Assembly: GCA_938010745.1 (NCBI GenBank)
Contig: CALLVF010000072.1
Coordinates: forward strand, 1-9,770
Direction of reading: 5' to 3'
Source: an uncultured Patescibacteria group bacterium
GTDB lineage: Bacteria; Patescibacteriota; Microgenomatia; UBA1406; GWC2-37-13
Length of the DNA stretch: 9,770 nucleotides
The position numbers and the translations under genes were made by a program. Shown here piece by piece: positions 1-6,871 of this stretch (position 1 is its first letter; every line of letters starts with the position of its first letter). The notes below the pieces were generated by a model. It was given only the letters and a program-made list of their open reading frames with translations, was not told the origin of the DNA and searched no databases.

Positions 1-1781
1 CCGATGTGATGACTTGGATCATTAGGATTAAGCTTTAAAGCATTATTAGAGCAAGAATAAACTTTTTTAAGAAGCGTATGTTTTTTTTGAGGATTTTTTT
101 CTTTTTTAGATAAGTCCCAATATAATGCCCCTATACTACTCCAAAATCCCGCCTCAATTCCTTGTTGAAAAGGTAAAATTGTGGCAAATTGACCATCAAA
201 TTGACCAAAAAGGGAAAAATTATCAGGATGGGCTTTTATTTGGGAGAAAATTTTATTCCATTGTTCTTGAGGAATTTCTTTAAGATAAAAATCTAAAAAA
301 TATTGAGGGCTTTTTACAACGTTTCTGTTTTCAAATATATATGGTGTTGGTTCTACCCAGTAGGCTTTTTTAGTTTCTTTATCAACAACAAGTAATTTGG
401 TATGACCTGAAGGTGAAACAGTATAAACCTCAACATTTTTACCAAGAAACTCTTGATAAAGTCTTCCTAAGATATATGAGCGAAGATGACACTCAAAAGC
501 TCTATCCTCAACCGCTAAGGTGAGTTTATTATAAGTTTCTTTATAATCATAGGCTTGAACAAGATCTAAAAGAAGGGCGATCTTATCATAAACTGATGTT
601 TCTTCTTTTTTTTCCAGCATTTTTTGGGCTAATTCAAAAAGAGTGAGAGTTTTTCCATTTTGCTCTAATTGTTGTTTAGTTTCTTTAAATAAATTAGCAT
701 TTTCTTCAAAGTTAAATTTTCCTCCTTTAATGAAGTTATTAACATTTAATTGATCAGATAATTCATCTTTAAGATCAGGGTCTAAATCTTCAAAAAGAGA
801 AGGAGGAAGAAGTTTTTCTTTGGCTTTTTTCCAGCCTTCTTCCTCAATTGCTTGATCAAGATGAAAGAAAAAAGAAGAGAAAATTGATTGCCATAAAGCA
901 TTATGAGTTCTACCACTTTTTTGCAGAGGAGAATAAGTGGTTTTTAGCCATTTTCCGTGTTGAAAAAGATGTAATATTTTATCAAAAAGGGAATAATGAA
1001 TAATAAATGAGGGGCCTAATATAGAGACAAGAAGATGTTTTCTTTTAACAAGCCATTGGTCAAATTCAGCTATTTGCTCTTCAAAGGTTAATGTTTTTAT
1101 TTGTGGTTTTCTTTCAAGAAATCTTTGAAAAAGATAATAATAAGCAGAATGTTCAGGAATTTGAGAGAGTTTTTTATCTTTTAGGCTTTTTTCATCAAAA
1201 AAAGCTTGATCTTTTCCAAGCATTCTTAAAAAAAGCTGGTCTTTATAGGAGGAAAGGTTAGTGCCTTGGGGGAATTCAAAACTTTGATCATCGGCAAGTG
1301 CCTCTAAAGTAAGACCTTCGGTTAAAGTCTGATAATCTTTACCTTTTCCTACTTCTTCCAAGCCTTCACCTAAATAATAAAGGGAGGTGATTAGTTGTTT
1401 AGCTGGTTTTTGTTCACTTTCTGGTAAAGATTGTTTGACTAATTGCGCCAAAAGCCTTGCCATATTTCTTAAATCACGGGTAAAGATAAAAAACCTTGGA
1501 TTTTTTATTTCAATACCAGCTTGGCTGATAAATTCGTCAGTTACCCTAAGGACTTGACCTAAAGTTGGATTTTCAGGAAGAGTAAGAGTAAAAGAATCAC
1601 CATCTTCATTCTTTTTAACCATTGGCTCTTGATTTGGATCACCTCTTTCAACTTTTAAATGATTAAAAGCCTCACCCCAGATATTAGTTGCATCAAAAGG
1701 AAAAGCAACCTTTTTTTCTAAAACTTCCTTAAGCGAAGGTGGTTTGGGAATTGGTTGAATTTCTGAAACCTGATCAATCAT
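1..1781 (-). CDS. SirB1-like transglutaminase-fold/TPR protein, 3' end cut off
   Basis: An uninterrupted frame of 593 codons begins with ATG at 1781 (MIDQVSEIQPIPK) and runs off the left edge; I checked every codon and found no stop. Residues 1-400 are mostly helical, charged sequence that I do not recognise. Around residues 425-480 there is a transglutaminase-like core: Cys431 in FECHLRSYILG, His460 in SPSGHTKLL, and Glu477 in YWVEP, where the family usually has Asp. The visible end (NALKLNPNDP) is a typical TPR helix start. A transglutaminase-like domain followed by TPRs is the architecture of the SirB1 family (Transglut_core2), whose biochemical role is poorly known. No signal peptide is visible, so a cytoplasmic location is likely. 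No clear ribosome binding site precedes the start. The gene points away from the ATPase at 1978. The frame is certain; the family call is moderate. Confidence 0.75.
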   Translation of the reverse strand, partial: MIDQVSEIQPIPKPPSLKEVLEKKVAFPFDATNIWGEAFNHLKVERGDPNQEPMVKKNEDGDSFTLTLPENPTLGQVLRVTDEFISQAGIEIKNPRFFIFTRDLRNMARLLAQLVKQSLPESEQKPAKQLITSLYYLGEGLEEVGKGKDYQTLTEGLTLEALADDQSFEFPQGTNLSSYKDQLFLRMLGKDQAFFDEKSLKDKKLSQIPEHSAYYYLFQRFLERKPQIKTLTFEEQIAEFDQWLVKRKHLLVSILGPSFIIHYSLFDKILHLFQHGKWLKTTYSPLQKSGRTHNALWQSIFSSFFFHLDQAIEEEGWKKAKEKLLPPSLFEDLDPDLKDELSDQLNVNNFIKGGKFNFEENANLFKETKQQLEQNGKTLTLFELAQKMLEKKEETSVYDKIALLLDLVQAYDYKETYNKLTLAVEDRAFECHLRSYILGRLYQEFLGKNVEVYTVSPSGHTKLLVVDKETKKAYWVEPTPYIFENRNVVKSPQYFLDFYLKEIPQEQWNKIFSQIKAHPDNFSLFGQFDGQFATILPFQQGIEAGFWSSIGALYWDLSKKEKNPQKKHTLLKKVYSCSNNALKLNPNDPSHHI

Positions 1782-1847
1782 AGGTTTTAATTTATTTTAA
1801 CAAACTTGTAAAACCAAATCATAATTGTTTGTGCCAACCGGGAGTGA

Positions 1848-1922
1848 CTAACTTGTTTAAATTTTGTTTTGATTGGGTGGTTTGAGGGGGAGAATTTTGA
1901 AGGAGTTTTTAAAGAAGTTTAA
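1848..1922 (+). pseudogene. Orphan C-terminal fragment, possibly of an M16-type peptidase
   Basis: A short frame between stops at 1845 and 1920 reads LTCLNFVLIGWFEGENF and so on. It strongly resembles the fragment just after the ATPase (2959-3045, LNFALIGPFEEEE), in protein and in DNA. The pattern of a hydrophobic strand, then IGPF, then an acidic stretch is typical of the last residues of M16 (insulinase-like) peptidases. That family match is from memory and uncertain. No upstream part of such a gene exists here, because the neighbouring DNA codes the other way. Confidence 0.35.
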
Positions 1923-1930
1923 GTGGTGAA

Positions 1931-1949
1931 TATTAATTAAGAATTAATA
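1931..1949. repeat. Perfect inverted repeat upstream of the ATPase
   Basis: Arms TATTAATT and AATTAATA are separated by AAG. It lies directly against the larger palindrome at 1952-1973. It may be a second operator half-site or part of the promoter. Confidence 0.6.
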
Positions 1950-1951
1950 TT

Positions 1952-1973
1952 GACAAAAAGTATACTTTTTGTC
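1952..1973. promoter_or_regulatory. 22-bp perfect palindrome, probable operator of the ATPase gene
   Basis: Arms GACAAAAAG and CTTTTTGTC flank a central TATA. The palindrome ends four bases before the ATG at 1978. It overlaps a TTGACA hexamer (1950-1955) and a TATACT hexamer (1961-1966) that could act as a -10. A dimeric repressor bound here would block transcription. The ATPase itself carries a C-terminal winged-helix segment, so autoregulation is possible but only inferred. Confidence 0.55.
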
Positions 1974-1977
1974 TTAA

Positions 1978-2958
1978 ATGTATCTTAAAATGTTTATCAA
2001 AAGAAAACTCCTTTCAATAATTGAATCTTATCTTAATAAACCTGAAGCATTGGTAATTACTGGTTTTAGGCGAGTGGGGAAGTCTACTTTAATTAAACAC
2101 ATTTTTGATAACTTAAAAACTGACAATAAAATTTTTTTAGATTTAGAAAGTCCGGTCAATCAAAAAATTTTTAAAGAAGAAAACTATGAAGCAATCATTA
2201 CTGAGTTTAAAAGTTTGGGTTTAAAATTAGAGAAAGGGCGACCTTATGTTTTTTTAGACGAAATTCAATACTTGAAAAATATTCCCTCGATTGTTAAGTA
2301 CCTTTTTGATCACTACCGGATTAAGTTTATTATGACCAGCTCAAGTAGTTTTTATTTAAAAAATCTTTTTTCCGAAAGTTTGGCCGGGAGAAAATTTATT
2401 TTTGAACTTTATCCTTTAGATTTTGAGGAGTTTTTATGGTTTAAAGGAGAGAAACTTTCTTTGGATGCTGATTATCATTTTTTACGTCATTTTTATGATG
2501 AATATATGGAGTTTGGCGGTTTGCCAGGAGTGGTTTTGGAAAGTAATAAAAATGACAAAAATCTTCGTTTGGATGAGGTTTTAGGATCGTATTTTAATAT
2601 TGATGTGGTTAATTTATCTTCGTTTCGGGAAGTAAAAAATTTAAAGTCATTGCTTTTTTTACTATCTTTAAGGGCAGGTAGCCGACTTGATGTTGGTAAA
2701 TTATCGCAAGAGTTGGGAGTCTCGCGACAGACAATTTATAATTATTTAGAATTTTTTGAAAAAACATATTTGATTTCGTTAGTACCAGTTTACACAAGAT
2801 CAACTGATGTCAAAGAGCGGAAAATTCCCAAATTATATTTTCACGATAGTGGAATTTTAAATAGGGTAGGAAAAGCATCTTTAGGTCAGCTTTTGGAAAA
2901 TACTACTTTTCATCAACTTTTTACAAAAAATTATTTTCAAAATCCCTTTGAAATATAA
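1978..2958 (+). CDS. AAA ATPase of the DUF4143 type, C-terminally truncated
   Basis: This is a 326-residue P-loop ATPase. Walker A is TGFRRVGKST (residues 28-37, Lys35). Walker B is YVFLDEIQ (90-97, Asp94, Glu95). A sensor-like FIMTSSSS (117-124) is followed by the family signatures SLAGR (134-138) and FGGLPGVVL (179-187). Residues 236-262 form a winged helix-turn-helix (KLSQELGVSRQTIYNYL), followed by the DUF4143 start (IPKLYFHDSGILN, LLENTTFHQLF). The family usually continues for about 60-100 residues with a nuclease-like EVK region; here the protein stops after NPFEI. The stop leads in frame into a foreign fragment (2959-3045), so the 3' end looks replaced by recombination. The cellular role of these ATPases is largely unknown. 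The start could also be Met5 (1990), which would clear the palindrome and leave a 16-base gap. Confidence 0.85.
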   Translation: MYLKMFIKRKLLSIIESYLNKPEALVITGFRRVGKSTLIKHIFDNLKTDNKIFLDLESPVNQKIFKEENYEAIITEFKSLGLKLEKGRPYVFLDEIQYLKNIPSIVKYLFDHYRIKFIMTSSSSFYLKNLFSESLAGRKFIFELYPLDFEEFLWFKGEKLSLDADYHFLRHFYDEYMEFGGLPGVVLESNKNDKNLRLDEVLGSYFNIDVVNLSSFREVKNLKSLLFLLSLRAGSRLDVGKLSQELGVSRQTIYNYLEFFEKTYLISLVPVYTRSTDVKERKIPKLYFHDSGILNRVGKASLGQLLENTTFHQLFTKNYFQNPFEI

Positions 2959-3045
2959 TCTTCCCACTTAAATTTTGCCTTAATTGGACCGTTTGAGGAG
3001 GAAGAATTAAAAAAAGCCATCAGATTCTGCTTAGGAGTTGATTGA
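2959..3045 (+). pseudogene. C-terminal fragment in frame after the ATPase stop, M16-like
   Basis: Directly after the TAA of the ATPase, and in the same frame, the DNA reads SSHLNFALIGPFEEEE, then LKKAIRFCLGVD and a TGA at 3043. It is a close relative of the scrap at 1848-1922. It has no start of its own and is not expected to be expressed. It marks a junction where the end of another gene was joined to the truncated ATPase. The peptidase identity is a guess from the IGPF pattern. Confidence 0.4.
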
Positions 3046-3157
3046 TAATGATGACTATAACTGACGGCCGTCACGGATAGTTTATAGTTTTATGATTAAG
3101 CAACGGTTATTGTTTTATGACTTCACTATCCTTAGGCTAAAACTTGTTATCTCCTAA
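3031..3157. other. Cluster of interlocking inverted repeats, possible structured RNA
   Basis: Several perfect arms lie close together. TTAGGAG (3031-3037) pairs with CTCCTAA (3151-3157). ACTATAA (3054-3060) pairs with TTATAGT (3082-3088). The loop of that stem holds the 12-bp palindrome TGACGGCCGTCA (3062-3073) and GGATAGT (3075-3081). GGATAGT can pair with ACTATCC at 3125-3131, outside the stem, which would make a pseudoknot. GTTTTATGA occurs twice (3087 and 3112). The palindrome is unusually GC-rich for this window. No known RNA family is recognised. Confidence 0.35.
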
Positions 3158-3432
3158 TCATTGAATTTTTAACTTACTTCGGTGGCGCTGATCTTACCTT
3201 TGTTATCCTGAATTTACCTACCCGACTAGTGAGGCGGATTTTTGAGGATCTTGATCTTGAAATAAGTTCAGTATAACATCACAAAACAATTCTAAAATTA
3301 GTCAGGAAATGATTTTTGGATGACATTTGATTGAAAATATAATTTTCTTCATGTGTCTTTTTTAAAGTAATCCTTAAAATAAAATAGACCATTTTATTAT
3401 TCCTTAAGTTTTATTAATAAGACTTTTTTAAA
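3046..3432. other. Gene-free stretch with inverted repeats only
   Basis: No coding frame of convincing quality was seen on either strand. Besides the cluster at 3031-3157 and the element at 3201-3278, it holds GAAAAT-ATA-ATTTTC (3333-3347) and AATAAAAT-AGACC-ATTTTATT (3378-3398). Neither has the U tract of a clear terminator. Confidence 0.5.
3201..3278. repeat. Imperfect intergenic palindromic element
   Basis: The arm at 3201-3216 (TGTTATCCTGAATTTA) matches the reverse complement of 3263-3278 at 14 of 16 positions. The 46-base centre contains a duplicated GATCTT. It resembles the short TTCAGGAT-type palindromic repeats scattered between genes in many draft genomes; that comparison is from memory. 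Confidence 0.5.
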
Positions 3433-4052
3433 ATGAAAAAAATTCTTTTAATTGCATTGGTCATTTTTATTTTGGCAACAGCCTTAAGTATTAAAGATGA
3501 AATGGAGAAACCAATTATTTTATAACCGGCTTTTATTGAACCCAGCTACTCTCAATCGCTTTTTTCTCAAATTTTAGAAACAAATTTACCAATAATAAAA
3601 AAGGGGGAAACAAAAAGAGTAATTCAGACATGTTCTTTTCTCGAAGATAAATCCCCTTTTTATTTAAGAATTGAAGACAGTCAGCAAGGGCAAAATTTTT
3701 ATTTGTTTAAAAAAAATTATCTAACAAGGGAAAAAACAAAATAATTTATTTAAAAACAATCCTTGAGAAAAGAAGTGAAAAGGTGGGGTCAATGAGGGAT
3801 TTGATAAATTATCGAATAAGAGGATTTGCTTGTCATTCTCAAAAGAAAATTTGTTATGATTGTTGGGAAAGAGTTGATCCTGATTTAAAAAAGAAAAATA
3901 TAACCAAACGTCTTTACTATCATTTATGCTCCGTTCCTAAAGAGGAGGAGATTGATACAATTGTTTTATCTAATTTCTTTTTTTCCAGCTCTGTTTTTTC
4001 CATCAATAAGACCACATTATTGTCTTTGTTTCAGGTTAAATTAAATCTTTAA
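3433..4052 (+). pseudogene. Broken gene for a small secreted or membrane-anchored protein
   Basis: ATG at 3433 opens MKKILLIALVIFILATALS, a signal peptide or membrane anchor. A TAA at 3523 follows codon 30, but the same frame continues as a plausible protein (PAFIEPSYSQSLFSQILE) to a TAA at 3742. Near the A8 run at 3709-3716 the coding signal moves to another frame. That frame is open from 3711 (KKLSNKGKNKIIYLKTILEK), includes a GTG at 3783, and ends at 4052. This second part carries FACHSQKKICYDCWERVDP, a Cys/His cluster that could bind metal. One lost A and one nonsense change restore a single protein of about 200 residues. I do not recognise the family. The last 30 residues are low-complexity and may be out of frame. 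Confidence 0.5.
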
Positions 4053-4058
4053 GTATAA

Positions 4059-4182
4059 TTCAATAAAGAATTAGCCAAAAAATTGGGTTTTTGATTATTG
4101 GTTAATAAGCTTTGTAGAAGTAGAAAATATTAAAAATGATTTAGTTTATTATCAGCTGATGCTTGGTTATGAAATCTCCTAA
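4059..4182 (+). pseudogene. Weak decayed coding fragment
   Basis: The frame at 4059-4094 reads FNKELAKKLGF and then stops. Skipping one T of the T5 run at 4088-4092 continues it as DYWLISFVEVENIKNDL and on through YYQLMLGYEIS to a TAA at 4180. The composition looks protein-like, but I recognise nothing and there is no start codon. A hairpin TAATTC-AATAAA-GAATTA sits at 4056-4073. The rest of 4183-4318 shows no clear gene. Confidence 0.25.
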
Positions 4183-4318
4183 ATTGAAAAAAAATTGAGG
4201 GTGCAAGGTTGGCTCACCCGATGCGTGTCTAATTATCGTCACCTTTTTTCTAATTGTTGAAGATCGAGCTGTTGTCTTAACTTTCTTTCTAGATTACTCA
4301 TAAATTTTAAAATTTAAT

Positions 4319-4345
4319 TTGTTAAAAATAGGAATAGTATATAAT
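4319..4345 (+). promoter_or_regulatory. Probable promoter of the phosphatidyltransferase gene
   Basis: TTGTTA (4319-4324) and a perfect TATAAT (4340-4345) are 15 bases apart, slightly short of the ideal spacing. The -10 lies 54 bases before the ATG at 4400. The leader contains ATAATAAAA/TTTTATTAT arms (4341-4362) and AAGCT-AAA-AGCTT (4381-4393) near the start codon, either of which could affect initiation. No ribosome binding site is visible. Confidence 0.45.
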
Positions 4346-4399
4346 AAAAATAATTTTATTATAGGAAAACTTTATTATATAAGCTAAAAGCTTTTTACT

Positions 4400-5251
4400 A
4401 TGGAAAAAAATAGCAGAAACTCTCCTTTAAGAGAATTAAGTGAGCGAGTATTGCATCCAATAGCTAAATATTTATATGAATTGGGTATTGAACCCAATCA
4501 AGTAACTCTTGCAGGCACTGCTTTAACGGGTTTGGGAGGATTTTTAAAACTCCAGGAGAGAAACTTAGGCATAAACGCTAATTATCCGGCTTTAGGCCTT
4601 TTAATAGCTGGCTTGATTTGTGATGGTTTAGATGGAGTTTTAGCAAGATATTCAAAAAAATCATCAGTTGATGGGGCGATTTTTGATTTGGTTAACGATA
4701 GGTTACAAGAGTCGACGTTAGCCTGCTATCGGGCAATAATGGCTATGGAAAGGGGAGATTTGGGAGGGTTACTTTTTTCAATTATTACCGGTTTAACTAA
4801 CCCTCTGCCAAGTTATTTTAGGGCATTGGTTGAGGAGAATGGGAGTATTGTTAAAGAATCAGGAGAAAATCCGATCTCTTTTTTAGGAACAAGAGGCGGA
4901 AGAACACCCTTGGCGATTTTGGCAACAATTTTTCCTGATGTAGTGATTAGTGGGAATAATTCTATTCAAGGATTTTTAGATTTTGTAATTTCTGGTGGTA
5001 ATATAATAAGTAGCATTGAAAGAATTAAAAATTTAATTGAGACGAAAGAAATAGAGAATATGGGTGGTGTTAAATTTATTCATTTAACTGAAGATAAAGC
5101 ACCAGAAGGTAAATTGGAGGAATTGCAAGAATTAGGTAGAAGAAAAAAGGAAACTTTGGGAAAATTTATTACCATCAATTCTTTTGTTTTTATCTCTTTA
5201 GGAATGATTGGTGGGATTAATTTAATTGAAAAATATTTTCTCAATAAATAA
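4400..5251 (+). CDS. CDP-alcohol phosphatidyltransferase family membrane enzyme
   Basis: The 283-residue protein belongs to the family that moves a phosphoalcohol between a CDP-linked donor and an acceptor alcohol, for example in phosphatidylglycerol- or phosphatidylinositol-type lipid synthesis. The signature is complete: Asp75, Asp78, Gly79, Ala82, Arg83, Gly92, Asp96 and Asp100 in DGLDGVLAR ... DGAIFDLVND. These are the metal- and CDP-binding residues. The N-terminal IEPNQVTLAG (30-39) is also typical. Hydrophobic segments lie near 62-75, 119-135, 168-183 and 258-275. The family is commonly about 180-230 residues; a polar insert near 200-255 (IKNLIETKEIENMGG, then EELQELGRRKKE) makes this one longer. 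The acceptor alcohol cannot be told from sequence. It stands alone between decayed regions and is itself undamaged. Confidence 0.85.
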   Translation: MEKNSRNSPLRELSERVLHPIAKYLYELGIEPNQVTLAGTALTGLGGFLKLQERNLGINANYPALGLLIAGLICDGLDGVLARYSKKSSVDGAIFDLVNDRLQESTLACYRAIMAMERGDLGGLLFSIITGLTNPLPSYFRALVEENGSIVKESGENPISFLGTRGGRTPLAILATIFPDVVISGNNSIQGFLDFVISGGNIISSIERIKNLIETKEIENMGGVKFIHLTEDKAPEGKLEELQELGRRKKETLGKFITINSFVFISLGMIGGINLIEKYFLNK

Positions 5252-5285
5252 ATAAAATAAATAAATAAAGACTTTTATTAATAAA
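5244..5285. repeat. AATA-type simple repeat and palindrome after the phosphatidyltransferase
   Basis: Repeated AATA/AAATA units span the stop codon (5244-5269). The 12-bp palindrome TTTATTAATAAA follows at 5274-5285. It could weakly help transcript ending, but it lacks a GC stem. Confidence 0.4.
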
Positions 5286-5558
5286 TCAATTTCCTGCATG
5301 TTAATTTTTAAATTAATTAACCAGAGAGAACCGGCTTACTAATGATTAGGTTAATTTAAAAGTTTATTAACTCTACCAGTAGTTTTTTTTGGGAGTTTTT
5401 AATTCCTAAAATTTTCAAAGATGATGCTATTTTTTACAATTTTTAATTAATCTCAATATAGAAAATAAAATATACATTCTAAATATTTAAGATTGTTAAA
5501 AAAAATTTAACATTATAAAGTGGTTTTCATCAATCTTTAATCTAAAATTTTCTTATTT
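5286..5558. other. AT-rich stretch without a gene
   Basis: No intact gene is seen. One short plus-strand frame at 5360-5446 (INSTSSFFWEFLIPKIFKD) looks protein-like, but it has no start and no recognisable family. It may be another worn remnant. Confidence 0.4.
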
Positions 5559-6176
5559 TTATTTTTTATTTAAATAACCTGTCAGATTGTTTAGAACATG
5601 TTGACGCTTTCTATAAAAATAAAAAGTAAATGGAGTAATTAAAAATACTCCAATCAGTTTTGTTAGCGAAGTAGAAGATGCTAAAAAAGATATTTTTCTT
5701 TAAAAAAATACAAAGAGACAATAGTCAAAAAGAAAATTAATCCTTCGGTATACAATAGTTGAAAGAAAAAAGAGCTAGGAAATAAAATTAAAATCATTTT
5801 TAGATACTGGTTGTTGGTTATTCGGTATACTTTAAGAAGTTGATAGAAAAAATCAAAGCACAAAAAAAGAGCGCAGATAAAAAGACTAGATAAAAGTAGA
5901 TTATTTAAAAAACGTTGAGTTTAATTTTTTATCAAAATAGAATAAAGGGGAAAAAAGCTTGTTTGAATTGTAAATATCTTTGTTTCGCAATCAAAAGATA
6001 ATAAAACCATCAAAATTGGCAAGTGAAGTTATCGTAGAGGGAAGATAATATACAGTCAAAATTTCTTTATAAAAGGAAAAAATCTAAGATAAGAAATTAA
6101 CCGGGGAGTAAAAAAATAATTACCAAATCAAAGACTTGCCAAAAAAGAAAAAAAGTAAGATTTTCTTAAATTTTAT
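5559..6176 (-). pseudogene. Decayed GT-C glycosyltransferase, PIG-V/mannosyltransferase-like
   Basis: Read on the minus strand across frameshifts, this region rebuilds a polytopic glycosyltransferase. It has an N-terminal membrane helix (KKILLFFFFWQVFDLVIIF), then SLANFDGF with YLLIAKQRYLQFKQAFFP, matching the family's loop Asp-Gly motif and FFPLYP segment. Next come LFPSSFFFQLLYTEGLIFFL, equivalent to the conserved P-T-S-F..YTES region, and TSLTKLIGVFLITPF. The longest open piece is 60 codons (5681-5863). At least six joins each need one extra base, mostly in T, C or A runs, and internal stops remain. The frame ends at a TAA at 5559, well short of the usual family length. Such enzymes use lipid-linked sugars at the membrane. 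The family call rests on several motifs in the right order; the gene is clearly dead, or badly misassembled. Confidence 0.6.
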
Positions 6177-6515
6177 GGATAAATTATAAAAAATAAGTTA
6201 TTAGAGTATTCAGTATTAGAAATTAATAAACTAAGAAATTAGGATTACAAAGTTTATTTAATAAATTTTAATAAATATAATCTTTAATATTGTATTTAAT
6301 TAACCAGTTTTTGTTCAAATTATTTAAATACTTTTTAGTTGTTTTAACAAAAAAAACAGTATACAAATACATTTTTAATAAAAATTCTTATAATTTAGAT
6401 AATGTAAATAATGTAGATAATGTAGAAAATATAAAATAAATAAAAATTATACAAGTTTTAAATGAAATAGATTATATAAAAATAGAAGATTGTGAATATA
6501 AAAAAGAATAAGTCC
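6177..6515. other. Very AT-rich gene-poor stretch with a 9-base tandem repeat
   Basis: No intact gene is seen. A plus-strand frame is open from 6281 to a TAA at 6437, then in the same frame to a TAA at 6509. It reads LINQFLFKLFKYFLVVL through NLDNVNNVDNVENIK and QVLNEIDYIKIEDCEYKKE. Four units of about nine bases (GATAATGTA, AATAATGTA, GATAATGTA, GAAAATATA) at 6398-6433 give the DNV/NNV repeats. There is no ATG. It may be one more worn gene or chance. Confidence 0.35.
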
Positions 6516-6544
6516 TTGACATAAAGAAAAATATTTTTTATAGT
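6516..6544 (+). promoter_or_regulatory. Near-consensus sigma-70 promoter, likely leaderless
   Basis: TTGACA (6516-6521), a 17-base spacer and TATAGT (6539-6544) form a near-perfect housekeeping promoter. The ATG at 6553 lies just eight bases beyond the -10, so transcription should start within a few bases of the start codon. There is no room for a ribosome binding site. Confidence 0.7.
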
Positions 6545-6552
6545 GAAATTTA

Positions 6553-6863
6553 ATGAGAAGTATTGAAGAGAGTATCCGTTATTTAAGCCCTAGACAGCTG
6601 CGGGTATTATTTTTATTAGCAAAAAAAGTGAAAAAGGATTAATTTCTTCGGTAAAATTGGCAAAAAAGATCGGGATTGAAGGCAAAGGATTGGGAGCGGT
6701 ATTTTCATCGCTAATTCGTCATAAATTTTTTGGGCAGTCATTAATCATTCCTTGGGGAAAAGATGAAAACAGTCGGGGTTTAAGGTTTAGGTTGAATGAA
6801 AAAGTTAATTTCAAAAGAGAGATTGTTGGAGATTGCGAGGGAGTTGTTGAGTTAGAAAGTTAA
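6553..6863 (+). pseudogene. Winged-helix-like small protein split by a frameshift
   Basis: ATG at 6553 gives MRSIEESIRYLSPRQLRVLF then LLAKK, running into a TAA at 6640-6642. From the A7 run (6621-6627) the coding signal continues one frame back as SEKGLISSVKLAKKIGIEGK, then GLGAVFSSLIRHKFFG and PWGKDENSRGLRFRLNEKV, ending at 6863. One more A, or a -1 slip on A-AAA-AAA, gives one protein of about 103 residues. Its pattern of helix, SVKLAKKIG helix, recognition-like helix and a PWG..RGLRF wing suggests a DNA-binding winged helix; this is inferred from pattern only. The strong promoter at 6516 should drive it, and the S23-type gene follows after eight bases. Without slippage only the first 29 residues are made, unless the TTG at 6657 serves as a second start. 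Confidence 0.55.
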
Positions 6864-6871
6864 AAAGCAAA

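Noticed and set aside
2609..2803. Minus-strand frame of 64 codons
   Set aside because: It lies wholly inside the ATPase gene, which has clear family motifs; this is a shadow frame.
4199..4219. GGGTG/CACCC hairpin as a terminator
   Set aside because: The stem is only five pairs with an 11-base loop and no T run follows it.
4239..4301. Minus-strand 20-codon frame MSNLERKLRQQLDLQQLEKR
   Set aside because: It looks protein-like and could extend past 4239 with one more A, but it overlaps the plus-strand fragment at 4059-4182 when extended, has no recognisable family and no good signal upstream.
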